DNA of 64,000 nucleotides. Source: Batrachochytrium dendrobatidis JAM81. Lineage: Eukaryota; Chytridiomycota; Chytridiomycetes; Rhizophydiales. Below are positions 22,786-34,730 of this stretch, piece after piece (position 1 is the stretch's first letter; each line of letters begins with the position of its first letter). The DNA is taken from NCBI RefSeq assembly GCF_000203795.2, contig NW_006281100.1:236535-300534 (forward strand), read 5' to 3'. The notes beneath the pieces were generated by a model, which was not told the origin of the DNA, searched no databases, and saw only the letters and a program-made list of their open reading frames with translations. The position numbers and the translations under genes are program-made.

Positions 22786-25053
22786 ATGCGACAGCTACCA
22801 GACACTGTAGTGCTCAACATTATGCAGTATGTGGCAGTTATTGCACCCAAGTCACTGTGGACATTATATCATACTGGAAGTCGCATTAGAAGAATACTGC
22901 AGCCTCGCATTGCCAATGGTCATTGTCCTTATTGTAGCAGCAGCAAAGCTACGAATAGACTGAGTGATTGCACCACATATGGTAGCAATGGAGATTACCA
23001 AGACAGTCCCGATTCCACTCATAGGTGCAGTCACTACAGTAACGACAGCCAAAACAGCCATTCGCTCAGAAACGCCTGTTGCAACCCCATTGCTGCTGCA
23101 GATAGCCCACAATCTGTTGTTGTATCGTTTACAGAAGGATCTGCCATTACGCTTGTAGATACCACTACTGACTCAAAGACCCCAAACTCATCAGAGCTGT
23201 GGGCCACTGCCTTTCGATCATTGTTGTTGCAGGTGTCGTTGCTGTTCCCGCCTCCTGACTTCCTCAACGTGCTTGCTCGTCGTCACTTTCAACTGATGCA
23301 CTACGCTGTCTTGGCAGGATCTGCTCTGACTCCACAAGAACTGGCCATGGCTCTTCTTATTGCAATTGCTGCTCCTAATCCTTCTCTTGCTCGATTGCTA
23401 CTGGGTTATGGTGCTGCTCTGCAACTAACAGATTCATGGCATCCAGATCCTCTTCATTATGCTGCCGAAATGGGTTGCAATTCCATCTGTACAATGCTTA
23501 TTAGGACCCAGGCTGAAAGAGATGATCAATCAGTCTCTAGTCAAACCATTCAACCTCATAATAGTGCTACACATTCGAGTATAGATACTACAATCTCTAA
23601 AAATGAGACTCTTAAATCCAACACCACAATGTGTACTAAAAACGCTCATGGATATGGACTCACTGCCATGAATGCAAAATATATAAACAGAGAGCATCCG
23701 AGGTATGGTCGTCCGCTTGACAGAGCAGTTTATGCTCGTCAGTTTAGTACATGCCAACTTCTCCTTGCATTAGGAGCAACTAAAAAAGAAGAGCCGCTAT
23801 TGATAGACGCTATTTGTTACAATGATCTGGATCTTTGCGACTGGCTATTGTCAGATGGAGCCGATCCAAATCTATCTGATCGTATGGGTTCTGACTCTCC
23901 ATTGTACGTCGCTGCTTTGGTTGGAAATGATGAAATCTGCCAGCATTTGGTCGCTGCTGGTGCACGTCTTGTTCCAGTCGCGCTCTCAACTCCAAATGAA
24001 TCCACTGCAACTCCCGATGCCTTGAACAAATCTACATTGGTAGACTCAGTACCCTCCACTAATGCACTTTCTATAAACACCTGTATTTCCAACCTCATCT
24101 CCAGTCCTATATGTCAATCCCCTCTATTTGCTGCCATTTCTGGTGGTCATTTGAGAGCATTCAAATCATTGCTTGCCATGGCAAAAACGTATGGTGTTTT
24201 GCGAGATATGGCTCCTGCGTTATTTATGGAAGCATGTAGACGTGGTCAAAGCGAAATGCTCCAACAACTTCGTTCAGCAGGTACATTTAAAAATATTGAC
24301 AACAGCCAGCTTCTCAGTATTGCTATTGATGCAGGACATGCACACATTTGTCAAATACTTTTGGATGATATTGATTTTGATATTGAAGATCTGGAGGCCT
24401 CTGAAGCTGAAGGACAACAAACGTTGCTTCATCGTGCTACGTGGGCTCAATCCACTGCATGTTGCGAAGTGCTTGTTGCTGCTGGTATGGATGTCAATGG
24501 ACTCAACAAAGGATTGGATTCTTCATTACATATTGCAATCGAGTCTGGGTCTATCGAGTTGTGCAAAACGCTATTAAAATTAGGTGCCAATGTGAATTCT
24601 CCCAATCGATCTGGCGAAACTCCTTTGCACTATGCAGCAATGCACGCTCAGCCTGCCATATGTGTGCTGCTGGCAGAGCACGGAGCACATCTCTACTCCC
24701 AAACCAACGAGGGCCAAACCCCGCTTCATCTGGCTATCGAAACGGCCAGTTACAACACGTGTTTCAGTCTAGTCTACGAAGTTGGAGCAGATGTCAATGC
24801 CACTAACCGACTAGGTGAAACTCCTTTACATCGTGCGGCCATGTTTGCATATTTTGATATCTGTGAGCTACTGGTCATGTGTGGGGCATTGATCAATGCC
24901 ATCTCACATGTAGGAGCTACACCTTTAGATTTTGCCATGGCCGAGCCAGAATCTCGATTAGCGCTATACTTGAAATCCCATGGAGCGCTTGCTAGTTCTA
25001 AACTAGGTGAAATTGTGTATACCTTTCGACTTAGAATGAAGCTGGAATCGTAG
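22786..25053 (+). CDS. F-box-like ankyrin-repeat protein
   Basis: Intronless gene for about 755 residues. The N-terminus (MRQLPDTVVLNIMQYVAVIA) looks like an F-box, suggesting an SCF ubiquitin-ligase adaptor. About ten ankyrin repeats follow, spaced by low-complexity Ser/Thr insertions; clear ones include DPLHYAAEMGCNSICTMLI, SPLYVAALVGNDEICQHLV, SSLHIAIESGSIELCKTLL, TPLHYAAMHAQPAICVLLA, TPLHLAIETASYNTCFSLV and TPLHRAAMFAYFDICELLV. The frame is open from 22753, but the first ATG is 22786. Substrate unknown. The absence of introns contrasts with most neighbours. Confidence 0.8.
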   Translation: MRQLPDTVVLNIMQYVAVIAPKSLWTLYHTGSRIRRILQPRIANGHCPYCSSSKATNRLSDCTTYGSNGDYQDSPDSTHRCSHYSNDSQNSHSLRNACCNPIAAADSPQSVVVSFTEGSAITLVDTTTDSKTPNSSELWATAFRSLLLQVSLLFPPPDFLNVLARRHFQLMHYAVLAGSALTPQELAMALLIAIAAPNPSLARLLLGYGAALQLTDSWHPDPLHYAAEMGCNSICTMLIRTQAERDDQSVSSQTIQPHNSATHSSIDTTISKNETLKSNTTMCTKNAHGYGLTAMNAKYINREHPRYGRPLDRAVYARQFSTCQLLLALGATKKEEPLLIDAICYNDLDLCDWLLSDGADPNLSDRMGSDSPLYVAALVGNDEICQHLVAAGARLVPVALSTPNESTATPDALNKSTLVDSVPSTNALSINTCISNLISSPICQSPLFAAISGGHLRAFKSLLAMAKTYGVLRDMAPALFMEACRRGQSEMLQQLRSAGTFKNIDNSQLLSIAIDAGHAHICQILLDDIDFDIEDLEASEAEGQQTLLHRATWAQSTACCEVLVAAGMDVNGLNKGLDSSLHIAIESGSIELCKTLLKLGANVNSPNRSGETPLHYAAMHAQPAICVLLAEHGAHLYSQTNEGQTPLHLAIETASYNTCFSLVYEVGADVNATNRLGETPLHRAAMFAYFDICELLVMCGALINAISHVGATPLDFAMAEPESRLALYLKSHGALASSKLGEIVYTFRLRMKLES

Positions 25054-25341
25054 ACATGTCAACTTATAGTATTGATAAAAGTGGATCACATTAACATGCC
25101 AAGTATTTATTGAAGTTTTGTCTTGGAATGAATTCAGCTAGTCATTTACCCAAGACAAAGCTGATTTCTGTCATGTATACAAAACTGTAGACATGGATTG
25201 GATGACCATAATAGTCCAGGTATACATTGTTTTTTGAACAGTCTCGAGGTAAAGATACAATACAATCAATGAATAGACCAAACCGTGTAGATACAGACCG
25301 GAATAAAGTACATGTAGACGATCGATGCATAAAACTCTGCA

Positions 25342-26535
25342 TTATAGAACCGAAAATAGCTCAACAATCAAATCTCGACTATCAGTAGTTTGAATCCATT
25401 CCTTAAATGACTGCAGTTTTTTCAAATCTTTCAAATGTTCATGAATGTATGTCATGCAGCAAGATTTCAGATACACTGAAACAGACGAGTACTTGTGAGC
25501 AATTTCTAAAACTGTGAAAATAGAGTTTAAATTTATATCCAAATCCACTATGAGTCTGCTAGTGTACACGTAAAGATTAGCAAGTTGATAGTAGTCGGCA
25601 GTATGAAGCAAGCGAGTACGCTGTGCAAAGTCTGTTGGAGGAGTAATAAGGTTTCCGGTATATATAAACTCGAGCATGGCACGAATTTCTTGAGGGGTAA
25701 ATTGAGTAATGTGAATGACGGAAAGATCTCCAGAGTCGTTGCTCTGACTGCTCTCTGCAAAGCCAGACTGTAACATTGTACAAAAGTAAGTACTACGAGA
25801 TGCAAGAATAGCTCGATGTGCAGGAATCACTGTGTGCAAAGTTGGATTGGATTCTGCATGCGATGACTGAGGCAATTCAAGACTGCCGTCTTTTTCACTG
25901 TCAGTGGTGGATCTAAGAGTACCGGCGGATCGTTTGGAACCAGTGTCTGATGGTTGAAGCACAGGATCACAGTAGTCGATTACAAGCTGCAGATCTGATA
26001 GCCAGTCGTTGAACAGCAATTGATAGCAGTCATGCACACTACTGTCGCTGCCAAGAGTGGAATGGCCAGTCATCATCGAGTCTGTTTTCTGCTTCCAACT
26101 GACACTAGCAGCTACAACCATCTCGCCTTCAGCAGTAAGTAAACGATCCAAAGCTGTTACAGGCAACATTGTATCCCATCCCCAAGACACTGGATGTGAG
26201 AAGCCAAATCCAAAGCCTTGAGAGCCTTGAGCATTGCGTTCCTTGATGATAGCATTTCTGCCACTGTTGCCATCACAGATGGCCAAATGAAAGTATAAAA
26301 TGGGTCTGGACCATTTCTGCAAAGAAGAGTCAGACTGTAGTTCTAATGAAGACTTGATGACTTTTAAAAACAATCCAATATGAGAACCTCGAGAAAACCC
26401 ATTTCCTTGTGGATACAAGTTTAGTTCCCATTGACAGTCTGATGGGCCAAATGGAGGAGAGACTAGCAGGCCAGTGCGGTTATGGAAGTTGGTGATAGTC
26501 CAAGTGATATGTGCCGAGTGAGTAACACAATCCAT
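25342..26535 (-). CDS. MATH-BTB (SPOP-like) protein
   Basis: Likely substrate adaptor for cullin-3 ubiquitin ligases. The N-terminal MATH/TRAF domain (HITWTITNF through DTMLPVTALDRLL and GEMVVAASVSW) would bind substrates. A BTB/POZ domain follows (LQLVIDYCD, then VIPAHRAILASRSTYFCTML, VIHITQFTPQEIRAMLEFIY, LLHTADYYQLANLY) and then a BACK-like helical tail. About 397 residues from the ATG at 26535, intronless. Upstream in-frame codons before that ATG lack another ATG. The gene is divergent from the MATE transporter, with 173 bp between starts. Confidence 0.85.
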   Translation of the reverse strand: MDCVTHSAHITWTITNFHNRTGLLVSPPFGPSDCQWELNLYPQGNGFSRGSHIGLFLKVIKSSLELQSDSSLQKWSRPILYFHLAICDGNSGRNAIIKERNAQGSQGFGFGFSHPVSWGWDTMLPVTALDRLLTAEGEMVVAASVSWKQKTDSMMTGHSTLGSDSSVHDCYQLLFNDWLSDLQLVIDYCDPVLQPSDTGSKRSAGTLRSTTDSEKDGSLELPQSSHAESNPTLHTVIPAHRAILASRSTYFCTMLQSGFAESSQSNDSGDLSVIHITQFTPQEIRAMLEFIYTGNLITPPTDFAQRTRLLHTADYYQLANLYVYTSRLIVDLDINLNSIFTVLEIAHKYSSVSVYLKSCCMTYIHEHLKDLKKLQSFKEWIQTTDSRDLIVELFSVL

Positions 26536-26708
26536 TAGTGTTGGATCCAGTCCAGTAGTTGCTGATAGCAAACAAGCTAAACGGATACGCTCAACAGCGT
26601 AGACTCGATGTTTCTTGGCTCGCCCTAATTATTATTCAGTCTCGTTCATCCCAAGCACAAATATTCAAATATTTCTGCTTCGAGATTTTCTTGCCAATTT
26701 TAACAAAG

Positions 26709-28810
26709 ATGGATGACGATAGACTTGCTCATCCAGCCGAATGCACTCCGCTTTTGGGCTCTAATTCTCGTTCAGAGCATGAGGACTTGAATACTCAGAT
26801 TACTGTCTCTTTGCTGTATGCAGAGGCTGGTCGAATTGGTATGGATTGACTAGTTATTCTAATGATTACTCGCATTGACTTGTTCTGCTCATCTACATGT
26901 TATGATTGTTAGTTACTCTTGCATGGCCCATCATGGTTGGCTACATTCTACTGACTTCTCTTTCCGTTGCTTCGTAAGTTGTTTAGTCAGTCTTGTTTTT
27001 ACGAATTCATTGTTTCTGCTCGATAAAGTCGTATTTGGCTCATTCTCGCTACACTTTTGCAGTTCATTCATACTCTTGCTGATACATCACGAATGCATTG
27101 TACTAACCATGAATTCATGCTGTATTGGTGAATGACAGGGTTTTATCTCTTGGACATGTTGGCACAAAGGAATTAGCTTCCTCTGCGCTCACCACCATGT
27201 TCTGCAATGTCACTGGATTCTCGATTGGCATTGTGTGTATTTGCATGCTTTTTTATTTTGCTTTTCAATGCCAGGATGCACAAATTTGTTACTAATATTA
27301 CTGACTGCTCATGACGTGCTGTTTAGGGAATAAATACCGCAATGGACACACTGTGCTCACAGGCATATACTGGAAGCTCAGACAAATATGCGCTTGGAAA
27401 GCATCTACAGCGATCGCTGATTGTTATGGTTTTGATCTCTATTCCCATCTCTTTCCTTTGGCTGTTTACAGAAAACATCTTGCTGATGTTTGGTCAAGAT
27501 CCAGAGATTTGCCGACTGTCGGGTGAATTCGCTCTTTGGATGCTTCCTGGACTGCTTCCCTACCTATGTGCAGATAGCATGAAACGATATTTGCAGTGTC
27601 AAGGTATATCCAAAGTCTAGGGTGTTTTGAAGGGCTTATTAAAACCTTTTGAATGGATGCATGCTGTACAAACCACACCCTAATGTTCCTGTTTAGCAGA
27701 GCCATCATGGCTGTATTACTATTGAGGAGATGCTAATTCGTCATGTCTTGTTATGCACACTAGGTATTGTAAAGGCCGCCATGTGCGTTATTGCAATTGT
27801 CGCTCCAGTCAACATCTTCCTGCAATGGTTTTTGGTATGGTCTTCTTATGCTATTGGCATTATTGGAGCTCCTATTGCAACCAGTGTGAGCAATATCTTG
27901 ATTTTCTTGTTGACCATTCTCTACATTTGCTTTGTGGAGGGTAACGAGAAATGGGGTGGATGGGAATGGAAAGAAGCTTTGAATGTACGCCAGATATGGA
28001 TTTACATGAAACTGGGTGTTCCTGGTGTTGCAATGGTCTGTAGTGAATGGTGGGCATTCGAACTGGGTAAGTTTTGCTTGTAGATTTCAGATGATGTGAT
28101 TGCTCTTGACTGATTGAACGATCCATCCTTTAGTTGCATTGGCTTCGGGCATGCTAGGAGACCAGTCACTGGCAGCACAGTCGATCATCTTGAACACGAT
28201 CTCGCTGACTTATATTCTGCCCATGTCGTTTTCAATTGCTGCATCAACACGGATTGGCAATTCGCTTGGTGCCAATCGACCCTTTTCGTCCAAAGTGGCT
28301 GCCATGACAGCATATATCATAGGAGCATTCCTTGCTGTTGCTAACTGCACGTTCTTGTTTAGTGTGCGTTTTAGCTGGGGATATCTGTTTACTAGTGATG
28401 TCGAGGTAATTCATTTGGTGGCCGAGGTACTTCCGCTTGCAGCACTGTTTCAGATTAGCGATTGTCTTTGCTCCATTGGTGGTGGTGTATTACGTGGTTG
28501 TGGTCGTCAGCATCTCGGTGCCTACATGAATCTGACAGGTTATTATCTCATGGGTTTACCTATTGGTGTCTATCTTGGCTTCAAGGCTGGGTTCGGTCTT
28601 CAAGGACTCTGGATTGGACTTTCTTTTGCATTAATCATCATTTCTGCCGCGATGGCATGGCTAGTAATGCGAACAGATTGGAGCAAAGAGGCTGACAATG
28701 CGATTAAGCTGTGCGCACATACCTGTGGAGGCACCGATGCAGAATCACTGCTCGGATCCGATCTTGTTATTGAAGATAATACCGAGCCATGCCATCGTAC
28801 ATGCTTATAA
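26709..28810 (+). CDS. MATE-family multidrug/toxin extrusion transporter
   Basis: Polytopic MATE antiporter of the eukaryotic type. Exon 1 (26709-26838) encodes an acidic tail with TPLLGSNS. Later exons give VTLAWPIMVGYILLTSL, VGTKELASSALTTMFCNVTG, GINTAMDTLCSQAYTG (a MATE signature), PGLLPYLCADSMKRYLQCQG, then the second half with ASGMLGDQSLAAQSI, ISLTYILPMSFSIAASTRIGN and GCGRQHLGAYMNLTGYY. Twelve or so membrane helices are expected. Seven or more exons join in phase. It probably exports organic cations or xenobiotics with H+ or Na+; substrate unknown. Confidence 0.9.
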
Positions 28811-29525
28811 GCATGTTTGGCTGACTCTGACCTTTCAAACTTTCTTTTATTCTTAAATTTTTTGCACCCTCATTTGTAACTCCGAATGTGCTGTTTCAAG
28901 CAGTCTTTAAATTCGATACTTATTTTTTGGATTTAACCATCAAAAGGTGTTCATCTTAACAGACATTTGACAAGTCAAGATCCCTTTCCTTAATCCCATC
29001 GATTTCTACTTTATTCTGTAAACTTGCCCGCTTATTGACTGCTTGGCATGTTATTCAACACACTCTACCTCATGCGGCTCTTGTTTCTTGTTTTGAACAA
29101 ATGAAGGAATTGCCTTGCCATTGGATGAATGTTCAATTTGATATTTGCAAAACTGGTCGCTTGCCGGCCTGAGGGCGTGATGAATGGAATAAATTTGAAA
29201 TGCTGAGTTTGACAATCAATGCAAACATGCAGAGTAATCGAATGGACCATTCGGTAAGTGTGCATGTTTGCACTAGTCAGTTACTGTGTATATTTCTACA
29301 ATACAAACCAACATTGGAAAGCAACAAGACTTGAGCTTAATTCAAACTGCCATGACTGGTTTATCCACTCTAGTCAATGCAAGACTATAAACTAAACATG
29401 GTTCATCACCTACTTTATATGCATGGTTATTTTTACTTTCTACTTCCAGAGTAGCTGTTTCAACTGCAAAAAATCCGGATTCTAATATGTTGATTTAGTA
29501 TCTGTCACATGTAGTGTTGAACAAA
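28811..29525. other. Intergenic stretch, no gene seen
   Basis: About 700 bp between the MATE stop codon and the Siz/PIAS start. No reading frame with splice support, RNA gene or repeat copy was found. A short ATG-led stretch ending TCG|GTAAGT at 29228-29254 was considered as a first exon of the next gene, but its phase does not fit. Confidence 0.45.
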
Positions 29526-32432
29526 ATGGTAGTCAGCCAGTTGAAACAAGTCATAGATGCCATAGGAGTCAGTAAAACAGGTTTAAAGGCTGCTCTTCAG
29601 GATCGCATACTGCAATATGCACAGATGAATGACGATCATTTCCTACAGTGCATGAATGCTGTTATAAAGGCAATAGGCCCTGTCGAGCTTCCTTCCAAAA
29701 GGTAATTTATCATCAATGATTCAACCGTCTTGTATAGAAATATTAAACATGAACTTGTTTATATGATTGCATTCAATCACAGAACCATATCCTCTGACCG
29801 AGTACCAAAGTCGTCACCACATGGTCCTTCTAATCCACCACTACAGCCAGGCGTAAGATTCCGTCTATCGTTCAATGACCAAGGTTTGGCTGGGTCATCG
29901 ACATCTTCAGATCTTGCTACATCAAAATCTTATCCAGGATCCAGAACCATGATGCAGTGTGCTATGAGTACTCACAACTCTACTTTATCGTCTGGGTCTG
30001 CATTGCAAGCTTCCAACACATTGAATAACAAATTTACCGAATTCGATCCATCTCCTTTTTTCAATATAAAGAAAGCTCTTGGACCAACACTGTACACGTC
30101 AGGTATTCCACATTTGCATGGTTGGAAAGCAACCCGATTGGCTGTTGATTATCAAGTTCATTAACTGTTTTTTGAACACTGCATGCTAAAATGTGCTACA
30201 CATACTCTAGAATCACTATGCCCAATGACCATGTATTTTACTTTGGATCCGGAAACCAAACAGCTATTGGACCCCAAATCCAAAGTATCACATAGCGTAC
30301 TGCTGTTTATGGGCTTGCCATCACTCCATAGACCTGCTAAACTGCAGTATCCTGAAAGCACTTCCATCACATGCAATCAAAACCATATCACAGTATGTTA
30401 ATCTTATTCAATCTACATTTGGAATGTTTATTTTAAAATTTATTGAATAGGCTGTTTTGATATTCATGACTAACATACCAACGAATTCAATGTAAACTAT
30501 AAAGGGATTTTCTGGATTAAAAAAGAAATCTTGGACCTGTCAGCCAGCAAATCTTACACCGCATCTACTGTATGGTGGTAAAAACACTGTTGTGGTCCGG
30601 TACACCTGTCCTCAATATGCAAGTATCAAATCACCATAGGTGTTGTAATGAGTAAATATGATTCATTTAATAACCCACATTTGCTTTTAGGCATGCCATG
30701 CAACAGTACAACTGGTTGAAAATATACCTATACCCAAACTTGTCCAAAATCTCTTTTTGCATAAACTAATGAGCAAAGAAGATGTCATGGCACAACGTAA
30801 GTTTTTTTCACTGTATACAGACTGTGTTCAACTGTTCAAAATCTATGGCAGTTTTTGATATGTTATGGGTTTTGGTTGTATCCTAATCATCTATTGGTAA
30901 ATCAAACAGAACGTCAAGTCGATGCTGAAGACGATGTCCAAACCACATTAGAGCAAGTATCTCTCAAGGATCCACTGTCAAAATGTCGAATTGTTTTACC
31001 CATACGGGGTACAAGTTGCTTACACATTCAGTGTTTTGATTGCGAGACATTTTTAAGTGTAAACCAGCAACTTCCTACTTGGGAATGTCCAATCTGCTAT
31101 CGTGCTGCACCGCACTCGTCATTATTTGTGGATGCGTAAGCTATTTTGTATACATGCCATTAGATTTCAAGAATGCCATTTGGAAGTTTAAGTCTTGCTA
31201 ATTTTTTGAATTTGACATCACACTGCAGGTATTTCCTAGATATTCTTAAGGAGGCTGGAGATGTAGATACAGTTGAAGTAACACCGGACGGAAAATGGCG
31301 AGTGGCCAATACCGCTGATTCATCTACTCCTGCCAAAAATCAAAATATGCATACTTCATCAACAACACCCAACAACACAGAAATGCTTATAATTGACGAT
31401 GATACTGTTGGGAATATTGTAACTAATATAAACGCTTCTTTGAATTCGGCTACATCGCTTCAATCTACACCCAAGAAAGCATCCAATTCAGATGTGATTG
31501 ATTTGACGTTAAGTGACTCGGATAATGATACTACTACTATCGTCAAAACCACATGCACACCTGCTCTTTCCCCTACGCCTGCTACAGTATCATCCTTTTC
31601 ACCTGTAACCACTGCTACAACAGCAAAATCCCTGCCAACTTTCGATGTTATTTTGCCTTCATTTTTAAAAGATACATTATTACCAGTAAACCTTCCACTA
31701 TCTATCATACAATCACCTTTAGAGATGGTCAGGCAACCCCATGCAATCGAGTCAAGTTCTTCGCATTCGTCAAATGCAGAATCATCACAACATATGGACT
31801 CTTTGTCAAGACAACAACATCCCTATAAACGACGGTCTTTGGGGAGAAATATTGAATTAGTCTACAGTGATCCGTCTCTGGAATCACCTACCGGATTATT
31901 GTATACACCTGATCATTTGTATCAATCACCAACAGGAGGAAATCATCCCAAAGCAGCATCCGAACCTAGACCCAACTCACACAGATCATTATCCTTCCGT
32001 AACTCCACCCATAAACCTGGACAAGCTCGACAGAGAGTCTATCGTCCACGATCACCATTACCATTACCGCTACAAGAAATAGAAATGTATCCTCAGTATT
32101 GGAAGTCCAACGATCGATTGCCGCCACCACCTGATGAAACCATACAGCTAATGACTCGGCATGAGTTGCCTACAACCATGGATGGGATGAACACCACTCT
32201 GACTGCTCTACTTTCTAACCAGCACGGAGCTGATAATGGGGGTGAGCATTTGAATAGCCTACCTACACATTCCCATTGCGATCGTGGCGACTACAGGTCT
32301 AGTGATGGCAAATACACTCGCACATATACTACTCATAACGGCACGGCCCCACATGAACCCACATATAGGATGGATGATTCATTATCACGATCTAAATCTC
32401 GGCTTGAACAGTATGTATCACGATTTCAATAA
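29526..32432 (+). CDS. Siz/PIAS-type SUMO E3 ligase
   Basis: Nuclear E3 ligase promoting SUMO transfer from Ubc9. The N-terminus has a SAP DNA-binding motif (LKQVIDAIGVSKTGLKAALQ). A PINIT region follows (FDPSPFFNIKKALGPTLY then MYFTLDPETKQLL). The SP-RING zinc domain is clear: RIVLPIRGTSCLHIQCFDC and WECPICYR, after DPLSKCRIV. The C-terminal exon carries a SUMO-interacting motif (DVIDLTLSDSDND) in a long Ser/Thr/Pro-rich tail. About seven exons. ATG 29526 directly precedes the SAP motif; the frame stays open 12 nt upstream to a possible splice acceptor, so a further 5' exon is possible. Confidence 0.88.
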
Positions 32433-32635
32433 AGTGGGTTTGCAGATTAGACTGCCTATTGATCCAACTTGGAATTTGAATTCATGTTTGGTATTGAATA
32501 TACTAAAAAACTAAAACATACAAGGTTCCTAAATTGGAAAAGTCTGTTGATTGAGACGATATCACTTTGTTAAATATAGGGAATGTGCAATATTGGCGAT
32601 TGCAAGGTTTGTTATTTTCAAAATATATCACATTA

Positions 32636-32679
32636 GTAGTACATAAAGAGCACCGGATAATACCGTTTTACTTGAATGA
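32636..32679 (+). repeat. Left terminal inverted repeat
   Basis: 44 bp beginning GTAGTACATAAAGAGCACCG and ending CCGTTTTACTTGAATGA. It matches the reverse complement of 36932-36975 with a single C/T difference at the seventh base. The kinase-like start codon is 95 bp inside. Confidence 0.9.
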
Positions 32680-32773
32680 GAATATATACCAATCTAATGA
32701 AATTAATAAATTTTTCATATAATATACTACTTTTTACCACTTTTTTATTCCTTTTTTCTTTTGTAACAATCAA

Positions 32774-33643
32774 ATGTCTGATGAAGATAACCGCTGGAAA
32801 TGGAACGAGTTTGTGGAAATAGGAAGCACTATACACAAGATGAGAGGTCGAGTTCGTATTCTGCAAGCAAAATATGCTCTCAACATTGCAGAAAAACTTG
32901 TGGAATCAAAATTCATAAACAAGGCCACTATAGCCAACCGACAACTGTACGAAACTCTTTTACTCAAAATAGCAGAGTATCTGGATGGAAACGCCGAGGT
33001 CATTCAAACTGCTGTCAAGAATTACTTCTTCTTTCAACACGGCAAGGCAGGTCTTGACGCAGATCTCTTTGATATTACATTTTCTCCAAAAAAGAGCGGC
33101 ATCCAAACTGGATTCACTTGTAATGTCAACAATGGAACTCAAAGTGTTTGCTATTACATCAAGACGCATCAATACGGACCAACAGAAGACAATATAAAAA
33201 GCATCAAACCACCAGATATAAAGGAGCTGTTTGTCTACAAGATTCTGCATCATATTGGAATTGGTCCTCAAGTTCATTTTATCATCCCATCTCATGGCAC
33301 CAAAAAGACTATCTACATTGCGACCAAGGATTGTCATTTGGTCTTATTGTCCAGCTTGACCAAGGATACAGCAAACAACAATGCTCTACTTCAATTGGAT
33401 CTGATATCTCGCATCCTCTGTCTTCGTGATTGTGCTGACAACACTTCAAACTGTGGTCAAGTCGGTGAAAAGGCAATGATTGTTGACTTTCGTATTGAAA
33501 AACAGTCAAAAGATTACATTAAAACAGACATTATGGACAGATTCTACAAAGGAAATGGTAAATTCCATTATTCTGGATTGATGCAAATCGCAGTCAAAAC
33601 AACAAACGCTGTAAACATGGATACGATGAACAAGTCGTTGTAG
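32774..33643 (+). CDS. Kinase-fold-like protein, C-terminus probably truncated
   Basis: Intronless, 289 residues. The N-terminal third is helical (RVRILQAKYALNIAEKL). The remainder has the layout of a divergent kinase or aminoglycoside-kinase-like fold: a candidate ATP lysine in YYIKTH, a glutamate on a following helix in IKELFVYKILHHIGIGPQ, a strand IYIATKD, a catalytic-loop-like LRDCADNTSNCG and a metal-site-like MIVDFRIE. I infer the fold from motif order only. After MNKSL a TAG ends the frame. Downstream DNA to about 33708 would still encode a charged helix (ESIERAESEIDGLV) in another frame, suggesting an original longer protein broken by a nonsense change and a frameshift. It starts 95 bp inside the left terminal repeat behind a T-rich leader. 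It could be an effector-type kinase or a housekeeping gene of the element. Confidence 0.6.
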   Translation: MSDEDNRWKWNEFVEIGSTIHKMRGRVRILQAKYALNIAEKLVESKFINKATIANRQLYETLLLKIAEYLDGNAEVIQTAVKNYFFFQHGKAGLDADLFDITFSPKKSGIQTGFTCNVNNGTQSVCYYIKTHQYGPTEDNIKSIKPPDIKELFVYKILHHIGIGPQVHFIIPSHGTKKTIYIATKDCHLVLLSSLTKDTANNNALLQLDLISRILCLRDCADNTSNCGQVGEKAMIVDFRIEKQSKDYIKTDIMDRFYKGNGKFHYSGLMQIAVKTTNAVNMDTMNKSL

Positions 33644-34134
33644 CAATGGAATGCAAGTTGCTGGAGAGTATTGAGCGAGCCGAATCAGAGATTGATGGAT
33701 TGGTTTAAAATGGGGTAATGGACTGATATTTGAAACGATTTACAACGATATGTCCATGACCTTGAAGCAACAGTTGCAGTTCTAATGGAATATTTTGTTG
33801 GTAGCATTCATCTTTAAATGTAGGCATATTGGTATCCAGCAACAATGGAAAATGTGTAATATTACAACTGTAATGTCTGGACAAGTGACTGTCTGAATAA
33901 CAGTAACTATTTCCAGTGATGCTGATTTGTAAACACTCGAATTATTCAACAACACTCTATCAATGCATTTGCAAGAGTCATTGGACGTATCTGTTGTTTG
34001 AATGTTGATTCGCATACATTCAGAAGTGGAAGTTATAAAGCTTATTTCCATGCAGACACAATCAATGTATTACTTTCTGTTGGATAGGCTGTATCATCTG
34101 TCATCAATTCAGACACATTTGTCAGTCCTGTTCT

Positions 34135-34254
34135 GTCAGAATATTTGGAGCTTCGTGATTTGTTTAATTGTAATAGTAGATAAAATAAAATAAAACCTGC
34201 AACTGTTAGTAGCTATCAGAAGAGAACAAATCACAAAGCTTCGAAAATTCTGAC
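34135..34254. repeat. Internal inverted repeat (hairpin) in the element
   Basis: Arms 34135-34164 and 34225-34254 match at 26 of 30 positions as inverted copies (GTCAGAAT at one outer end, ATTTGTT at the inner end), with a 60-bp loop. It lies between the kinase-like gene and the duplicated 3' fragment. Confidence 0.6.
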
Positions 34255-34261
34255 ATTTGGC

Positions 34262-34553
34262 TCTAAAATGATTTTTATTTAGATGTCAAGGCTACTTAAG
34301 CTTGTAGAAATAAACACTTCACTTTCATATTCAGCGCCATCAAGAGTATCATCCTCAAATGAATGAAGCTCGCTGGAGGTCTGATGAATTCTGGATGATT
34401 TTCACTAATTGGAGGTAAAACTCCTTTCAAGAATGAAGACGACGTATTATTTAAAGTAGGTAATCGTCTGGCTTCATCACTATCCAGCCATTTCTTCCAG
34501 CAATTGAATTTATTACAAATAGTCGTCCAAGGTAATCCTGAATAAATAAACAC
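34262..34553 (-). pseudogene. Duplicated 3' fragment of the central element gene
   Basis: The stretch at 34262-34310 aligns with 34702-34750 (both contain TAAAATGATTTT then GTAG(A/G)AATAA), covering the stop codon and downstream sequence of the neighbouring gene. The protein frame begins IYSGLPW, parallel to YYSGLGW in the longer copy, then diverges and lacks an internal part. I read it as a truncated tandem copy, with no N-terminal half. Confidence 0.5.
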
Positions 34554-34730
34554 CAGTCAGCTGATAATAGCCAATTTATAAATGGCATATTATATAGCTT
34601 TATTTAATTGTTTGAAAAGCTACTTTTACAGTCGAAAAGTCAATGGATTAGTTTATAATTGGTAAATAAATATATCTTTATTTGTAAATAGGAGTTTTGG
34701 CTTTAAAATGATTTTCAATTTGGATGTTGC

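Noticed and set aside
29228..29254. Possible first exon of the Siz/PIAS gene (ATG ... TCG|GTAAGT)
   Set aside because: Its phase does not match the only acceptor before the SAP domain.
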